Positions 1 to 9,213 of a DNA stretch of 64,000 bases are shown piece by piece (within the stretch, counting starts at the first letter, position 1; each line of letters starts with the position of its first letter). Below the pieces are notes generated by a model, which was not told where the DNA came from, did not search any database, and was given only the letters and a program-made list of their open reading frames with translations. Origin of the DNA: Halopseudomonas pachastrellae (GTDB taxonomy: Bacteria > Pseudomonadota > Gammaproteobacteria > Pseudomonadales > Pseudomonadaceae); NCBI RefSeq assembly GCF_900114765.1, contig NZ_FOUD01000010.1, positions 89,273 through 153,272 on the forward strand, read 5' to 3'. The translations under genes and the position numbers were made by a program.

Positions 1-1
1 C

Positions 2-940
2 CGCCTGCGCCTTGCCGACAAGCTGGTGCGCCCGGTGCCGTCGCAGCCGGTGCAGGTCATGGGGCTGACCTTCGACAACCCGGTGGGGCTGGCGGCAGGT
101 CTGGACAAGAATGCGGTTGCCGTGGATGGCCTGGCCGCCATGGGTTTCGGCTCAATTGAAGTGGGCACCGTTACCCCGCGCCCGCAGCCGGGCAACCCCA
201 AGCCGCGCCTGTTTCGTTTGACCGAGCAGCTGGCCATCATTAACCGCTTCGGTTTCAACAACCAGGGCGTGGATGCCATGCTGGAGCGTCTCGATGGCGT
301 GCGCTACCAGGGCGTACTGGGCATCAATATCGGCAAGAACGCGGTAACCCCGGTAGAGAACGCCGTGGATGATTACCTGTACTGCCTGCGCAAGGTCTAC
401 GACCGCGCCAGCTACGTCACCGTCAACCTGTCGTCGCCCAACACCCCCGGTCTACGCACGCTGCAATACGGCGAGGCGCTGAAGGTGCTGCTGGGCCAGA
501 TCAAGCAGTGTCAGCAGCAACTGGCTGCCGAGCGTGGGCGCTACGTGCCTATCGCCATCAAGATCGCCCCGGATATGACCGCAGAAGAAGTCACGCTGGT
601 TGGCGCAACCTTGCTGGAAGAGGGCATGGATGCGGTGATTGCCACCAATACCACCCTTGATCGCAGCGCCGTAGCAGACTCGCCCTACGCCAATGAGGCG
701 GGTGGGCTCTCGGGGGCACCGCTGACCGATATGTCCACCGAGGTCATCCGGCTGCTGGCCGATGAGCTGAAAGGGCGCATGCCGATTATCGGCGTGGGCG
801 GCATCTTCAGTGGCGCCGATGCGGCGGACAAGATTGCTGCCGGTGCCAGCCTGGTGCAGCTGTACAGCGGCTTCATCTACCGCGGGCCGGAGCTGGTGCG
901 TGAGTGTGCTGATGCGATTGCGGTGATGCCACAGCCCTGA
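2..940 (+). CDS. pyrD: Dihydroorotate dehydrogenase (quinone), 5' end outside window
   Basis: Class 2 dihydroorotate dehydrogenase, the membrane-associated flavoenzyme that oxidises dihydroorotate to orotate with ubiquinone in pyrimidine synthesis. The reading frame is open from base 2, so the true N-terminus (membrane-binding helix) lies left of the window. Visible are the class 2 FMN-barrel opening [10 protein letters not shown], the NRFGFNNQG segment, and [11 protein letters not shown], whose second serine is the family's catalytic base. The phosphate-binding glycine loop [11 protein letters not shown] follows near the end. The C-terminus is complete. It is followed by a GC hairpin and faces rmf tail to tail, the order I recall from P. 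aeruginosa. Only the missing start is uncertain. Confidence 0.97.
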   Translation, partial: RLRLADKLVRPVPSQPVQVMGLTFDNPVGLAAGLDKNAVAVDGLAAMGFGSIEVGTVTPRPQPGNPKPRLFRLTEQLAIINRFGFNNQGVDAMLERLDGVRYQGVLGINIGKNAVTPVENAVDDYLYCLRKVYDRASYVTVNLSSPNTPGLRTLQYGEALKVLLGQIKQCQQQLAAERGRYVPIAIKIAPDMTAEEVTLVGATLLEEGMDAVIATNTTLDRSAVADSPYANEAGGLSGAPLTDMSTEVIRLLADELKGRMPIIGVGGIFSGADAADKIAAGASLVQLYSGFIYRGPELVRECADAIAVMPQP

Positions 941-947
941 AAATGGA

Positions 948-968
948 AGCCCCCGCAGAGCGGGGGCT
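948..968. terminator. GC hairpin between pyrD and rmf
   Basis: Perfect 8-bp stem AGCCCCCG/CGGGGGCT with a 5-base loop. No T-run follows on the plus strand. On the minus strand the stem is followed by a short T-rich stretch, so it may mainly end rmf transcripts, and pyrD only weakly. Confidence 0.55.
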
Positions 969-1039
969 GGGTGGGCCCTCTTGGGCCCGGCGCTGTGGGC
1001 GAGCGCCTTGGGGAAAAAGTAAACGCTGTGGTAACGGCC

Positions 1040-1255
1040 TTAGCCGACGGCGTGCATCTCGTTCAGGCGATGTACCCCCGAGATGCCGGTATATCCATCC
1101 CAACGGTCCGCGCGACCTTCACGCCAACCATTGATCCAATTCTGGCGGGTAGAGGGGTTGTTAAAAGGGCAGGTGTCCTGAGATTTGCCACTCACTCCAT
1201 GCTGGTAACCGCGTTGAAATGCTCGTTCCATCGGATCACGCTTGAGTCTTCTCAT
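1040..1255 (-). CDS. rmf: Ribosome modulation factor RMF
   Basis: Small basic protein that dimerises 70S ribosomes into inactive 100S particles in stationary phase. The 71-residue product begins MRRLKRDPMERAFQRGYQ and carries the family's G-Y-x-x-G-V-x-G-K segment, CPF, and the W-I-N-G-W-R-E-G-R core. The C-terminal extension is of the length found in Pseudomonas; E. coli RMF is 55 residues. The ATG at 1255 is chosen over an upstream in-frame ATG at 1294 because GAGG lies 10 bases before it and family homology begins there. Transcription runs toward pyrD. Between rmf and rlmL there are 265 bases that must hold both divergent promoters; I see only a weak TTGGCA/TAGTTG pair (1450-1478) that could serve rlmL. 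Confidence 0.95.
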   Translation of the reverse strand: MRRLKRDPMERAFQRGYQHGVSGKSQDTCPFNNPSTRQNWINGWREGRADRWDGYTGISGVHRLNEMHAVG

Positions 1256-1520
1256 AAGTTGGCGTCCTCGCTTGCTATGACAGGATCGGAACAATCAGAG
1301 TTGCTCCGCCATCGGATGCGCAGCCATGGATCGGCTACGCTGCATGGAGACCGGGAAAAAGGGTTGTCTGGCCCGGCTCCGAATACTGTCTCACCGCTAA
1401 CGTCATACCCTGTTGTACCCTATCGCAGGCGGGCACTTCAAAGACCGATTTGGCATACCCTTAGGCATTGGTTAGTTGCCACTGAAATATAAACGTCATC
1501 GTTATCCGGAAATCAACGAC

Positions 1521-3692
1521 ATGCGCGAGATCCTTGAATTTTTTGTTACCTGTCCAAAAGGCGTGGAGGGTCTATTGCGTGACGAAGTACTCGCTTTGGG
1601 CGCCGAGTCCGCCAAGGAGACCGTCGCCGGCGTGTCGGTACAGGGGGACATCGAGCTGGGTTACCGGCTGTGTCTTTGGTCGCGTCTAGGTAACCGTGTG
1701 TTGCTGGTGCTCAAGCGTTTTCTTGCAGGCACTGCCGAGGACCTGTACGCCGGCGTGCAGATGATCGACTGGCGTGACCACCTGGCTGTCGATGGTACCC
1801 TGGCCATCGATTTCACCGGCAGCCTGGCCGGTGTCGACAACACCCACTTTGGCGCACTCAAGGTCAAGGATGCGGTGGTCGATCAACTGCGCCGCCCGGA
1901 TGGCAGCCGCCCCGGCGTTGACAAGGTGCGCCCGGACCTGCGCATCAATGTGCATTGCCACCGTGGCGAGGTGCAGCTGGCGCTGGACCTGTCCGGGGCC
2001 AGCCTGCACCAGCGTGGCTACCGTTTGCAGCAGGGCGCCGCGCCGCTGAAGGAGAACCTGGCGGCAGCGATCCTGATTCGTTCCGGCTGGCCGGCGCTGG
2101 CTGAGGCCGGTGGCGCCCTGACCGATCCGATGTGCGGCTCCGGTACCTTCCTGGTCGAGGCCGCTTTGATGGCCGCCGATGTGGCGCCGAACCTGCAGCG
2201 TGAGCACTGGGGCTTCAGCCGTTGGCAGCAGCATGTGCCGGTGCTGTGGCAGAAGGTGCTGACCGAGGCGCGTGAGCGCGCCGAGCGCGGCCTGGCGCGG
2301 CCACCGCTGTGGATTCGTGGCTATGAGGCTGATCCGCGTTTGCTGCAGCCGGTGCGCAATAACATCCAGCGCGCGGGTGTGGGCGAGTGGGTCAAGGTGT
2401 ATCAGGGCGAACTGGCGACCTTTGCGCCCAACCCGGATCGCGGTCAGCAGGGCCTGGTGGTCTGTAACCCGCCCTATGGCGAGCGGCTGGGTACCACTGC
2501 CAGTCTGGTGTACCTCTATCAAAAGCTGGGTGAGGTGCTGCGTCAGCAATGTCAGGGCTGGCAGGCGGCGATCTTCACCGGCAACGCCGAGCTCGGCAAG
2601 CGCATGGGCATCCGCAGTCACAAGCAGTACAACCTGTTTAACGGCGCCTTGCCGTGCAAGCTGCTGCTGATGAACCTGGAGAGCGAGCGCTTTGTCACCA
2701 AGGCCGCAGAGCCCTCGGCAGCAGGACAGGCGCCGGTAGAAACGGCGCGTCTCAGCGAGTCGGCGCAGATGTTTGCCAACCGCCTGAAGAAGAACCTGAA
2801 AACCCTGGGTAAATGGGCGCGGCAGCAGGGCATCGAGTGTTATCGCGTGTATGACGCGGATATGCCGGAGTTTGCAGTGGCGGTCGATCTGTACAGTGAC
2901 CGGGTGCATGTGCAGGAGTACGCGCCGCCGTCGTCGGTCAGCGAGGAAAAGGCCGAGGCCCGCCTGCAGGACGTGATGGCCGCGTTGCCGCAGGTGCTGG
3001 GCGTCGCGCCTGAGCACATCGCGCTCAAGCAGCGCCAGCGTCAGTCCGGCAAGCAGCAGTATCAGCGCATGGCCCAGCAGGGCGAGTTCTTCGAGGTGCG
3101 GGAAGGGCAGGTGCGGCTGCTGGTCAATCTGACCGATTACCTGGACACCGGCCTGTTTCTGGATCATCGCCCGATGCGCCTGCGCATCGCGGCCGAAGCC
3201 AAGGGTAAACGCTTTCTCAATCTGTTTTGCTACACCGCCACGGCGACGGTACATGCCGCCGCTGCCGGGGCGCGCTCAACCACCAGTGTTGACCTGTCCA
3301 ACACCTACCTGGACTGGGCACGTCGTAACCTGTCGTTGAACGGCCTGTCTGATCTGCATCGGCTGGAACGTGCGGATGTGATGGCGTGGCTGGAGTCGGC
3401 GCGCGGACAGCAGTTTGATCTGATCTTCATTGACCCGCCGACCTTCTCCAACTCGAAGAAGCTCGAAGGGGTGTTCGATGTGCAGCGTGGTCACCCGCGC
3501 CTGCTCGAATTGGCGATGAAGCTGCTGGCGCCGGGTGGCGTGTTGTACTTCTCCAATAACTTCCGGCGTTTCCGCATGGACCCGGCGGTGGAGGCGCGCT
3601 ATCTGGTAGAGGACATCTCGGCGCAGACACTGGATCGTGATTTTCAGCGCAACAGCCGTATCCACCGCACCTGGCAGATCAGTAACCGCTGA
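1521..3692 (+). CDS. rlmL: Bifunctional 23S rRNA methyltransferase RlmKL
   Basis: Fused 23S rRNA methyltransferase of 723 residues: the N-terminal RlmL half makes m2G2445 and the C-terminal RlmK half makes m7G2069. Domain order is a THUMP RNA-binding domain (about residues 45-155), then the N2-methyltransferase with DPMCGSGTF for S-adenosylmethionine binding and NPPYGERLG as catalytic motif. The second Rossmann methyltransferase follows, with NLFCYTATATV and DPPTFSNSKK. The length equals the proteobacterial fused form, so neither half is broken. The ATG at 1521 (MREILEFFVTCPKG) is preferred to the in-frame ATG at 1476 because homology to other RlmL proteins starts there; the ribosome site CCGGAAA is weak. 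It converges on dacB across a strong terminator. Confidence 0.96.
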   Translation: MREILEFFVTCPKGVEGLLRDEVLALGAESAKETVAGVSVQGDIELGYRLCLWSRLGNRVLLVLKRFLAGTAEDLYAGVQMIDWRDHLAVDGTLAIDFTGSLAGVDNTHFGALKVKDAVVDQLRRPDGSRPGVDKVRPDLRINVHCHRGEVQLALDLSGASLHQRGYRLQQGAAPLKENLAAAILIRSGWPALAEAGGALTDPMCGSGTFLVEAALMAADVAPNLQREHWGFSRWQQHVPVLWQKVLTEARERAERGLARPPLWIRGYEADPRLLQPVRNNIQRAGVGEWVKVYQGELATFAPNPDRGQQGLVVCNPPYGERLGTTASLVYLYQKLGEVLRQQCQGWQAAIFTGNAELGKRMGIRSHKQYNLFNGALPCKLLLMNLESERFVTKAAEPSAAGQAPVETARLSESAQMFANRLKKNLKTLGKWARQQGIECYRVYDADMPEFAVAVDLYSDRVHVQEYAPPSSVSEEKAEARLQDVMAALPQVLGVAPEHIALKQRQRQSGKQQYQRMAQQGEFFEVREGQVRLLVNLTDYLDTGLFLDHRPMRLRIAAEAKGKRFLNLFCYTATATVHAAAAGARSTTSVDLSNTYLDWARRNLSLNGLSDLHRLERADVMAWLESARGQQFDLIFIDPPTFSNSKKLEGVFDVQRGHPRLLELAMKLLAPGGVLYFSNNFRRFRMDPAVEARYLVEDISAQTLDRDFQRNSRIHRTWQISNR

Positions 3693-3720
3693 TTGATTTG
3701 CCCGGCGCGACGAGGAATGA

Positions 3721-3748
3721 AAAACGCCCCTGAATGGGGCGTTTTTTT
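3721..3748. terminator. Bidirectional rho-independent terminator, rlmL/dacB
   Basis: AAAACGCCCC-TGAAT-GGGGCGTTTT followed by more T on the plus strand and preceded by A-rich sequence that gives a U-run on the minus strand. It is placed exactly between two convergent stop codons. Confidence 0.93.
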
Positions 3749-3751
3749 GGC

Positions 3752-5224
3752 TTACTGCGCGGTCGCGATATCCGTTGGTACGCGTCTGTAGACGTCCTGT
3801 AAAACCAGATCCAGCGCCTGACCGCTGGCCCCGGCACTGACGTGGTTGACGATGGCGGTCACCGCCCAGCTCTGGCCGTTGGCGTCACGGGTGATGCCGG
3901 CGATGGCCTTCACGTTACGCAGTGACCCTGTCTTGATATGTGCCTGACCTGCCACTGGTGTGTTGCGCAGGCGCCGGCGCATGGTGCCGTCCATGGCCGC
4001 CAGCGGCATGGACGCAATGAATTCGGCGCGATACGGGCTTTGCCAGGCCTGGGCCAGCAGTTGTGCCATATCACGCGCAGTCAGACGCTCCATGCGTGAC
4101 AGCCCTGAACCGTTCTCCATCACCAGTGCGTTGGCCTGGATACCCTTGCCGCGCAGCCATTCATTGATTACTCGCACGGCAGCCTTGTGGTCGTCGCGGT
4201 CGGTGGCGATGCGGTTTTCACGTCCAATGGTCAGAAACAGCTGCCGGGCCATGGTGTTGTTGCTCCACTTGTTGATGTCGCGTACCACATCAACCAGATC
4301 GGGCGACCAGCTTTGCGCCACCAGGCGCGAGCTGGCCGGAGCGCGCCCAATCTGGGTGCCGCCCTGGATGGTGCCGCCCATTTCCTGCCACAGCGTGCGC
4401 AGGGTGCTGGCGGTGTAGGTGGTGGCGGTGAGTGCGGTCAGGTAGCGTTGGGCAATGCAGTTCTCATGCAGGTTGCCGGTCAGGGTAATGGTGGCCTGAT
4501 AGCCCTCATCCTGAATGTCATAGGCTACGTTGGGGCGCGGGCAGTTGCTGGTGGCCGGCAGCAGGGTCAGTTGATTGACCACCTTGACCTCCGGCAGTGC
4601 CGGTTCAACGTTCACGCGAATACCGTTTTGTTCACCGTAGCTGCTGACGACCAGTACCTTGAGGTTGGTCAGCAGCGGATCGGGCTCAACCAGAAACGGA
4701 CGGTTCTGGTTGCCGCTGTCGTCGATAAAGGGCGGGATATCGTTAGGCAGACGCAGGTCCGCCGGTTGCAGCACCAGATCGCCGGTAATGTCGCGAATGC
4801 CGGCCGCCTTGAGATCGCGCAGCATCAGCCACATGCGTTCCAGGGTCAGCTTGGGGTCGCCGCCGCTGCGGAAGATCAGGTCACCCTGCAGGGTGCCATT
4901 GACCACCGGGCCGTCAACAAAGAGGTCGCTGCGCCATTGGTGGGTGGGGCCGAGAATTTCCAGCGCCGCATAGGTGGTTACCAGCTTCATGGTAGAGGCG
5001 GGGTTGACCGGAGTATCGGCGTTAATGAACTGGGCCATGCCCTGGCCTTCCAGCGGAATGACTGCCAGGGCGACGGCGTCAGACGGGATCTTGGCGGACT
5101 GCAGGGCACTCTCTACGCGAGCGGGCAGGGTGCCGCTGTCGGCAGCGTGCAATGGGGTACTGACAGCGGACACGGCGAGCATAGGCATCAGGCAAAGAAG
5201 GGCGCGTGCAACGGCGTTGGGCAT
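3752..5224 (-). CDS. dacB: D-alanyl-D-alanine carboxypeptidase/endopeptidase (PBP4)
   Basis: Low-molecular-mass class C penicillin-binding protein that trims pentapeptides and cleaves cross-links in periplasmic peptidoglycan. A signal peptide ends near residue 27 (TPLHA). The three active-site motifs are all intact: S77-T-M-K80, S321-N-N and K431-T-G. At 490 residues the length is right for DacB, including the large insert between the first two motifs. In P. aeruginosa the homologue influences AmpR-controlled beta-lactamase expression; whether that applies here cannot be read from this window. The 120-base gap upstream separates it from the sensor gene and should contain its own promoter. Confidence 0.95.
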   Translation of the reverse strand: MPNAVARALLCLMPMLAVSAVSTPLHAADSGTLPARVESALQSAKIPSDAVALAVIPLEGQGMAQFINADTPVNPASTMKLVTTYAALEILGPTHQWRSDLFVDGPVVNGTLQGDLIFRSGGDPKLTLERMWLMLRDLKAAGIRDITGDLVLQPADLRLPNDIPPFIDDSGNQNRPFLVEPDPLLTNLKVLVVSSYGEQNGIRVNVEPALPEVKVVNQLTLLPATSNCPRPNVAYDIQDEGYQATITLTGNLHENCIAQRYLTALTATTYTASTLRTLWQEMGGTIQGGTQIGRAPASSRLVAQSWSPDLVDVVRDINKWSNNTMARQLFLTIGRENRIATDRDDHKAAVRVINEWLRGKGIQANALVMENGSGLSRMERLTARDMAQLLAQAWQSPYRAEFIASMPLAAMDGTMRRRLRNTPVAGQAHIKTGSLRNVKAIAGITRDANGQSWAVTAIVNHVSAGASGQALDLVLQDVYRRVPTDIATAQ

Positions 5225-5344
5225 GGTGGGGCAGCTCCCTGAGCAAGTTGGCTGGAGGTAGAACCGCTTTCCTGTCAGTCCTTATTTTTACGCATCATCA
5301 CTTAAATAGAGGGTTGGGTCGAGAGCTTAAAGTAAATTCTCGGA

Positions 5345-6466
5345 TTAGCGGTCACGCCGTAGCCGCCAGCAGAACAGCCAGGTGAGGACCACCAGGCTTA
5401 GGCACGCTGCCATCGACAACCAGAAACTCTGGCGGCGCAGGCGATAGGCGTCGCTCAGCAGTTCGGCTTCGGGCACCAGCACGGCCAGATAGCTGTCTGG
5501 TGAGCCGGGTATGCCGATGCGCTGCTGCTGAATGATCCAGCGCTGGCCCTCCAATTCACGGATGGTCTGGCGCTGCAACTGGTAGCCCTCCTGGGCGATG
5601 GTCGCCAGCAGGGTGCTGCCCAGCTCCTGAAAGCGGCGCGGCTCCAAAGTATTGCTGCCCCGAGCTGTGTGCTGCAGTCGCTGCGGGTCATGATAGGCAA
5701 TCACAACACCATCACCGGTGTAGAGGATCAGCTCCGAGGACGGTGTCACACGTTGCTGGGTCAGGGTATGCGAGAGCCGCTCAAGGGTGAGGTCTGCGCC
5801 CAGTACCGCGCGGTCGCTGGCTCCGCGTGCCAGGGTGGTGCCAAATTCCCGGGTAGAAAAGAACACGTAGGGCGTGGTGACCAGTTGCTGGTCAGCCCGG
5901 TGGGCGGCGGCGTACCAAGGCCGCTGGCGCGGATCGAAGCCCTCGTCGGCAGCCATGCGCGCCTCGATTACCTTCAGATCGGAATTGAGGAAGAGATAGC
6001 TGTTGTGCCGGAGGCCGTCATCGTTGCCGATGTGCCAGGCCATCCAGACGGCGCGCTCGGGCGCGGAAAAGCGCTGCTGGCTACCTGAGTTGATCAGCGG
6101 GCGCAGCATCAGGTAGTCGCCGTCTTGCCAGCCGATGTAGACCGAGTTGAGCTGCGGGTTGTCGCGCAGTACCTGAGCCAGCAGCGGGAAGTAGTTAAGC
6201 CGTTCGGCCAGGCTGTCGGTTTGAATCAGCGGGCTCAGGCTAAGCAGGTTGAGTGCCTGCATGGGCGGGCGATACACGTTGTCCAGTTCGCGACCAACCT
6301 GTTGCACGACCCGCTCGAACAGTTTGGAGCCGTCGTTGCGCATCACCTTGCTGAGTTGCTCGTAGTGAAACAGGCTCAGCAGCAAGCCAAGCAAAAAAAC
6401 GGCTACGACGCCCAGAACCAGGGCGAGGATGGGCCTGTACTGCGGTATACCGGGGGTGTTGGGCAT
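5345..6466 (-). CDS. Orphan dCACHE-type membrane sensor without output domain
   Basis: A 373-residue membrane protein with one TM helix near residues 11-33, a periplasmic region of about 300 residues and a second TM helix near the end (about 348-366) finishing in RLRRDR. The periplasmic part looks like a double CACHE sensor: Y-I-G-W-Q-D-G, the F-D-P-R-Q-R-P-W-Y-x-A-A motif and the T-T-P-Y-V-F segment are the usual pattern. Such domains normally feed a cytoplasmic cyclase, GGDEF, HD-GYP, kinase or chemoreceptor domain, but here the protein stops right after TM2. ATG 6466 is chosen because AAAGG lies 6 bases upstream; a TTG at 6505 would add 13 residues. It follows tatD by 64 bases on the same strand. 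Ligand and partner are unknown. Confidence 0.8.
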   Translation of the reverse strand: MPNTPGIPQYRPILALVLGVVAVFLLGLLLSLFHYEQLSKVMRNDGSKLFERVVQQVGRELDNVYRPPMQALNLLSLSPLIQTDSLAERLNYFPLLAQVLRDNPQLNSVYIGWQDGDYLMLRPLINSGSQQRFSAPERAVWMAWHIGNDDGLRHNSYLFLNSDLKVIEARMAADEGFDPRQRPWYAAAHRADQQLVTTPYVFFSTREFGTTLARGASDRAVLGADLTLERLSHTLTQQRVTPSSELILYTGDGVVIAYHDPQRLQHTARGSNTLEPRRFQELGSTLLATIAQEGYQLQRQTIRELEGQRWIIQQQRIGIPGSPDSYLAVLVPEAELLSDAYRLRRQSFWLSMAACLSLVVLTWLFCWRLRRDR

Positions 6467-6530
6467 GGTTGGCCTTTGACTGCATCCGTGCGAAGACTCA
6501 CCCAATATAGCCTAAGAACGCGGTGTTTTC

Positions 6531-7319
6531 TTATGGCAGCGCGAACAGGGCGCGCGCGGCCCGGCAACTGTTGTCACTCAGGGTCTGCAGCGATTCGTTG
6601 CGGCATAGGGCGACCATGCTGGCGACCTCGGCGATAAAGGCCGGTTCGTTGCGACGATTCTTGGGCTTGGGCGACAGCGTGCGCGGCAGCAGCCAGGGGG
6701 CGTCGGTTTCCAGCAGCAGGCGGTTGGCGGGTATGTCACGCACCAGCGGATGCAGGTGAGTGCCGCGGCGCTCGTCGCAGATCCAGCCGGTTATGCCGAT
6801 GTGCAGATCCAGGTCGAGGTAGGCGTAAAGCGCGTCGCGCTCGGCAGTGAAGCAGTGCACCACCGCGCCGCTGAGCTGATCGCGATAGTCGCGCAGCACG
6901 GCCAGCAGGGTGTCGCTGGCGTCGCGCTCGTGCAGAAAGACCGGCAGCTGAGTGTCAACGGCGACCGCCAGTTGTTCCTCCAGCGCCCGGATCTGCGCCG
7001 GTCGTGGAGAAAAGTCGCGATTGAAGTCCAGCCCGCATTCACCCACCGCGCGCACCGCAGGCTCCGCACACAGGGCGGCGAGTTGCCGACTGCTGTCAGT
7101 GGTCCAGTGGCGAGCTTCGTGGGGGTGTACACCGGCAGTGGTGAACAACCGTTGCGGCTGTTCGGCGCACAGGGCGAGCAGGCTGTCGGCCTGCTCAAGG
7201 GAGGTCATGGTCAGCAGCATCTGGCTGACATCGGCCTGCCAGGCCCGCTCCAGCACCGCTTCGCGGTCCTGGGCAAAGGCCTTGTCGGTCAGGTTGACGC
7301 CGATATCAATCCATTCCAT
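6531..7319 (-). CDS. TatD-family metal-dependent hydrolase/DNase
   Basis: A 262-residue TIM-barrel metalloenzyme of the TatD family, known members of which are 3'-5' exonucleases acting in DNA repair or fragmentation. Visible metal-site motifs are D-I-G-V-N-L near the start, G-V-H-P-H-E, the E-x-G-L-D strand (GECGLDFN), F-L-H-E-R-D, V-H-C-F and L-L-E-T-D-A-P-W. Full length for the family. It starts 18 bases downstream of the deaD stop on the same strand and is probably co-transcribed with it. Which of the several TatD paralogues of Pseudomonas it represents is not clear, so no symbol is given. Confidence 0.9.
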   Translation of the reverse strand: MEWIDIGVNLTDKAFAQDREAVLERAWQADVSQMLLTMTSLEQADSLLALCAEQPQRLFTTAGVHPHEARHWTTDSSRQLAALCAEPAVRAVGECGLDFNRDFSPRPAQIRALEEQLAVAVDTQLPVFLHERDASDTLLAVLRDYRDQLSGAVVHCFTAERDALYAYLDLDLHIGITGWICDERRGTHLHPLVRDIPANRLLLETDAPWLLPRTLSPKPKNRRNEPAFIAEVASMVALCRNESLQTLSDNSCRAARALFALP

Positions 7320-7337
7320 CTGCCGCCGACTCCGTGA

Positions 7338-9041
7338 TCAGGCTTTGCGCGGCGGCTTGCCCTTGCCCTTGGCAAAGTCACGGCGCGGCTTGCGCGGGGC
7401 GTGATCACGCGGTGGCAGTTCACCCTCGGGCAGCGGCCAGGCCTTGATCTGCAGCGCAATGCCATTGATCTCGGCACCAGCCAGGCGGTTGAGTGCCTGC
7501 TGGTCGAGCTGCGGCAGGAAAACGCCGGTGTGCTCGTTGAACAGCTTGATGTGACCAATCTGCTGACGCTGGATACCGCCAACCTTGACCAGTACGTCGA
7601 CCAGCGGTTTGGGCATCAGGCCGCTCTTGCGACCACCCTGCACCTTGTAGCGGGTCAGGCCGCTGTCACGATCAAACTGACGATCCTTGCGCGGCGGCTG
7701 GGCGGGCAGGTCGGAGACCGGCTCCAGCAGGGTTTTGGCGCTGGGCAGGATGCTCAGCAGCGCGGCGGCCAGTTCGGTGGCGTCCAGGCTGGTGAGTTCC
7801 TGCAGGTCGCTGACCAGTTGCTGGTGCAGGGCAGTGGACTGCTCGCGGGCATCGTTCAGGCGGCCAGCCAGCTTGTTCAGACGGCCACTGCGTACGGCGT
7901 CGGCGGTCGGCAGGGCTTGCGGCTCGATCTTCTGACCGGTCGCGCGCTCCAGTACGTGCAGCAGACGGCGCTCGCGCGGGGTGGCGAACAAAATCGCGGT
8001 GCCCTGGCGGCCGGCGCGGCCGGTACGGCCGATGCGGTGTACATAGCTTTCGCTGTCGTGCGGCAGGTCGTAGTTCAGTACGTGGGTAATCCGTTCCACG
8101 TCCAGACCACGGGCGGCAACGTCAGTCGCAACCACAATGTCCAGCAGGCCACGTTTGAGGCGGTCAACTACCTGCTCACGCAGTTGCTGGCTGAGGTCGC
8201 CGTTCAGCGCGGCGGCGGCAAAGCCGCGGGCTTCCAGGCGCTCGGACAGCTCCAGGCTGGCGGTTTTGGTGCGCACGAAAACGATCATGGCCTCGACCGG
8301 CTCGACTTCGAGCAGGCGCGTCATGGCATCCAGCTTGTGGTGGTTGGAGACTTCCCAGACCTTCTGGGTGATGGTCTCGAGGCTGCTGCTCGAACCACTG
8401 TGCAGGCGGATCTCGGCCGGCTCTTTCATGTGGTTGCGCGCAACGTTGCGTACGCCGGGCGGCATAGTGGCGGAGAACAGCGCCTTCTGGGTCTGCTCCG
8501 GCACTTCTTCAAAGACCGCTTCAAGGTCGTCGGCAAAGCCCATCTTGAGCATTTCGTCGGCTTCGTCCAGGACCAGGTAGCGCAGGTCCTGCAGCTTCAG
8601 GCTGCCGCGACGCAGGTGGTCGGTCAGACGGCCCGGGGTTGCCACAACAACCTGGGCGCCGCGCTCCAGCGCCTTGAACTGGGGAGCAAAGGCCGAGCCG
8701 CCGTACAGGGCCAGCACGGAAAAGCCGCGCATGTTCTGGGCGTAGCGCTGGAAGGCTTCGGCAACCTGCAGGGCCAGTTCGCGAGTCGGGGTGAGGATCA
8801 GAGCCTGGGTAGCGCGCAGGCTGATATCCATGCCGGCCAGGACCGGCAGCGCAAAGGCTGCAGTCTTGCCGGTACCGGTCTGTGCCAGACCCAGCAGGTC
8901 CTTGCCGGACAGCAGGGTCGGGATAGCCTCGGCCTGAATCGGGGACGGTGTTTCATAGCCGAGGCTGTTGAGCGCCTCAAGAAGGGGGGCGGGCAGGCCA
9001 AGATCGGCAAACTGCGGAGCCGCCGGAGAGGTGTCGGACAT
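7338..9041 (-). CDS. deaD: ATP-dependent DEAD-box RNA helicase DeaD/CsdA
   Basis: Cold-shock and ribosome-assembly RNA helicase, 567 residues. The helicase core is complete: Q-motif region, Walker A AQTGTGKT (53-60), PTREL, DEAD (159-162), SAT (190-192), ATDVAARGLDV and HRIGRTGRAG. A C-terminal RbpA/DbpA-type RNA-recognition domain follows (KVGGIQRQQIGHIKLF region, ending L-P-Q), then a lysine/arginine-rich tail; this tail plus the RNA-binding domain distinguishes DeaD from RhlB or SrmB. The leader has a perfect TATAAT hexamer. The ribosome-binding site is weak (AAGG 12 bases upstream), which fits post-transcriptional control of a cold-shock gene but does not prove it. Confidence 0.95.
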   Translation of the reverse strand: MSDTSPAAPQFADLGLPAPLLEALNSLGYETPSPIQAEAIPTLLSGKDLLGLAQTGTGKTAAFALPVLAGMDISLRATQALILTPTRELALQVAEAFQRYAQNMRGFSVLALYGGSAFAPQFKALERGAQVVVATPGRLTDHLRRGSLKLQDLRYLVLDEADEMLKMGFADDLEAVFEEVPEQTQKALFSATMPPGVRNVARNHMKEPAEIRLHSGSSSSLETITQKVWEVSNHHKLDAMTRLLEVEPVEAMIVFVRTKTASLELSERLEARGFAAAALNGDLSQQLREQVVDRLKRGLLDIVVATDVAARGLDVERITHVLNYDLPHDSESYVHRIGRTGRAGRQGTAILFATPRERRLLHVLERATGQKIEPQALPTADAVRSGRLNKLAGRLNDAREQSTALHQQLVSDLQELTSLDATELAAALLSILPSAKTLLEPVSDLPAQPPRKDRQFDRDSGLTRYKVQGGRKSGLMPKPLVDVLVKVGGIQRQQIGHIKLFNEHTGVFLPQLDQQALNRLAGAEINGIALQIKAWPLPEGELPPRDHAPRKPRRDFAKGKGKPPRKA

Positions 9042-9077
9042 AGAGGGAGTAAACCTTGGGGGATAAGATGGGCGCGC

Positions 9078-9083
9078 ATTATA
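9078..9083 (-). promoter_or_regulatory. Candidate -10 element of deaD
   Basis: Minus-strand TATAAT, identical to the sigma70 consensus, followed by a GC-rich discriminator (GCGCGCC) and about 30 bases before the deaD ATG. No good -35 hexamer is visible 16-18 bases upstream (best GCGGTA), so an activator or upstream element would be needed. Confidence 0.5.
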
Positions 9084-9213
9084 CGGGCTTTACTGGCAAA
9101 TTACCGCAGCCTTTTGTCTGAGCGTTGCAATATCCGGGCAAAATGTCAGTCTAGACGGCTTATGGCAGCGTATTTTTTGCCAAAACTTGGGCCAGACAAC
9201 AGGAAACAGCCGG

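Noticed and set aside
971..1492. 173-codon plus-strand frame between pyrD and rlmL
   Set aside because: Antisense to rmf, which matches a known family with a good ribosome site.
1686..3254. 522-codon open frame on the minus strand
   Set aside because: It lies fully antisense to rlmL, whose protein has intact motifs; long antisense frames are common in GC-rich DNA and this one has no recognisable domain.
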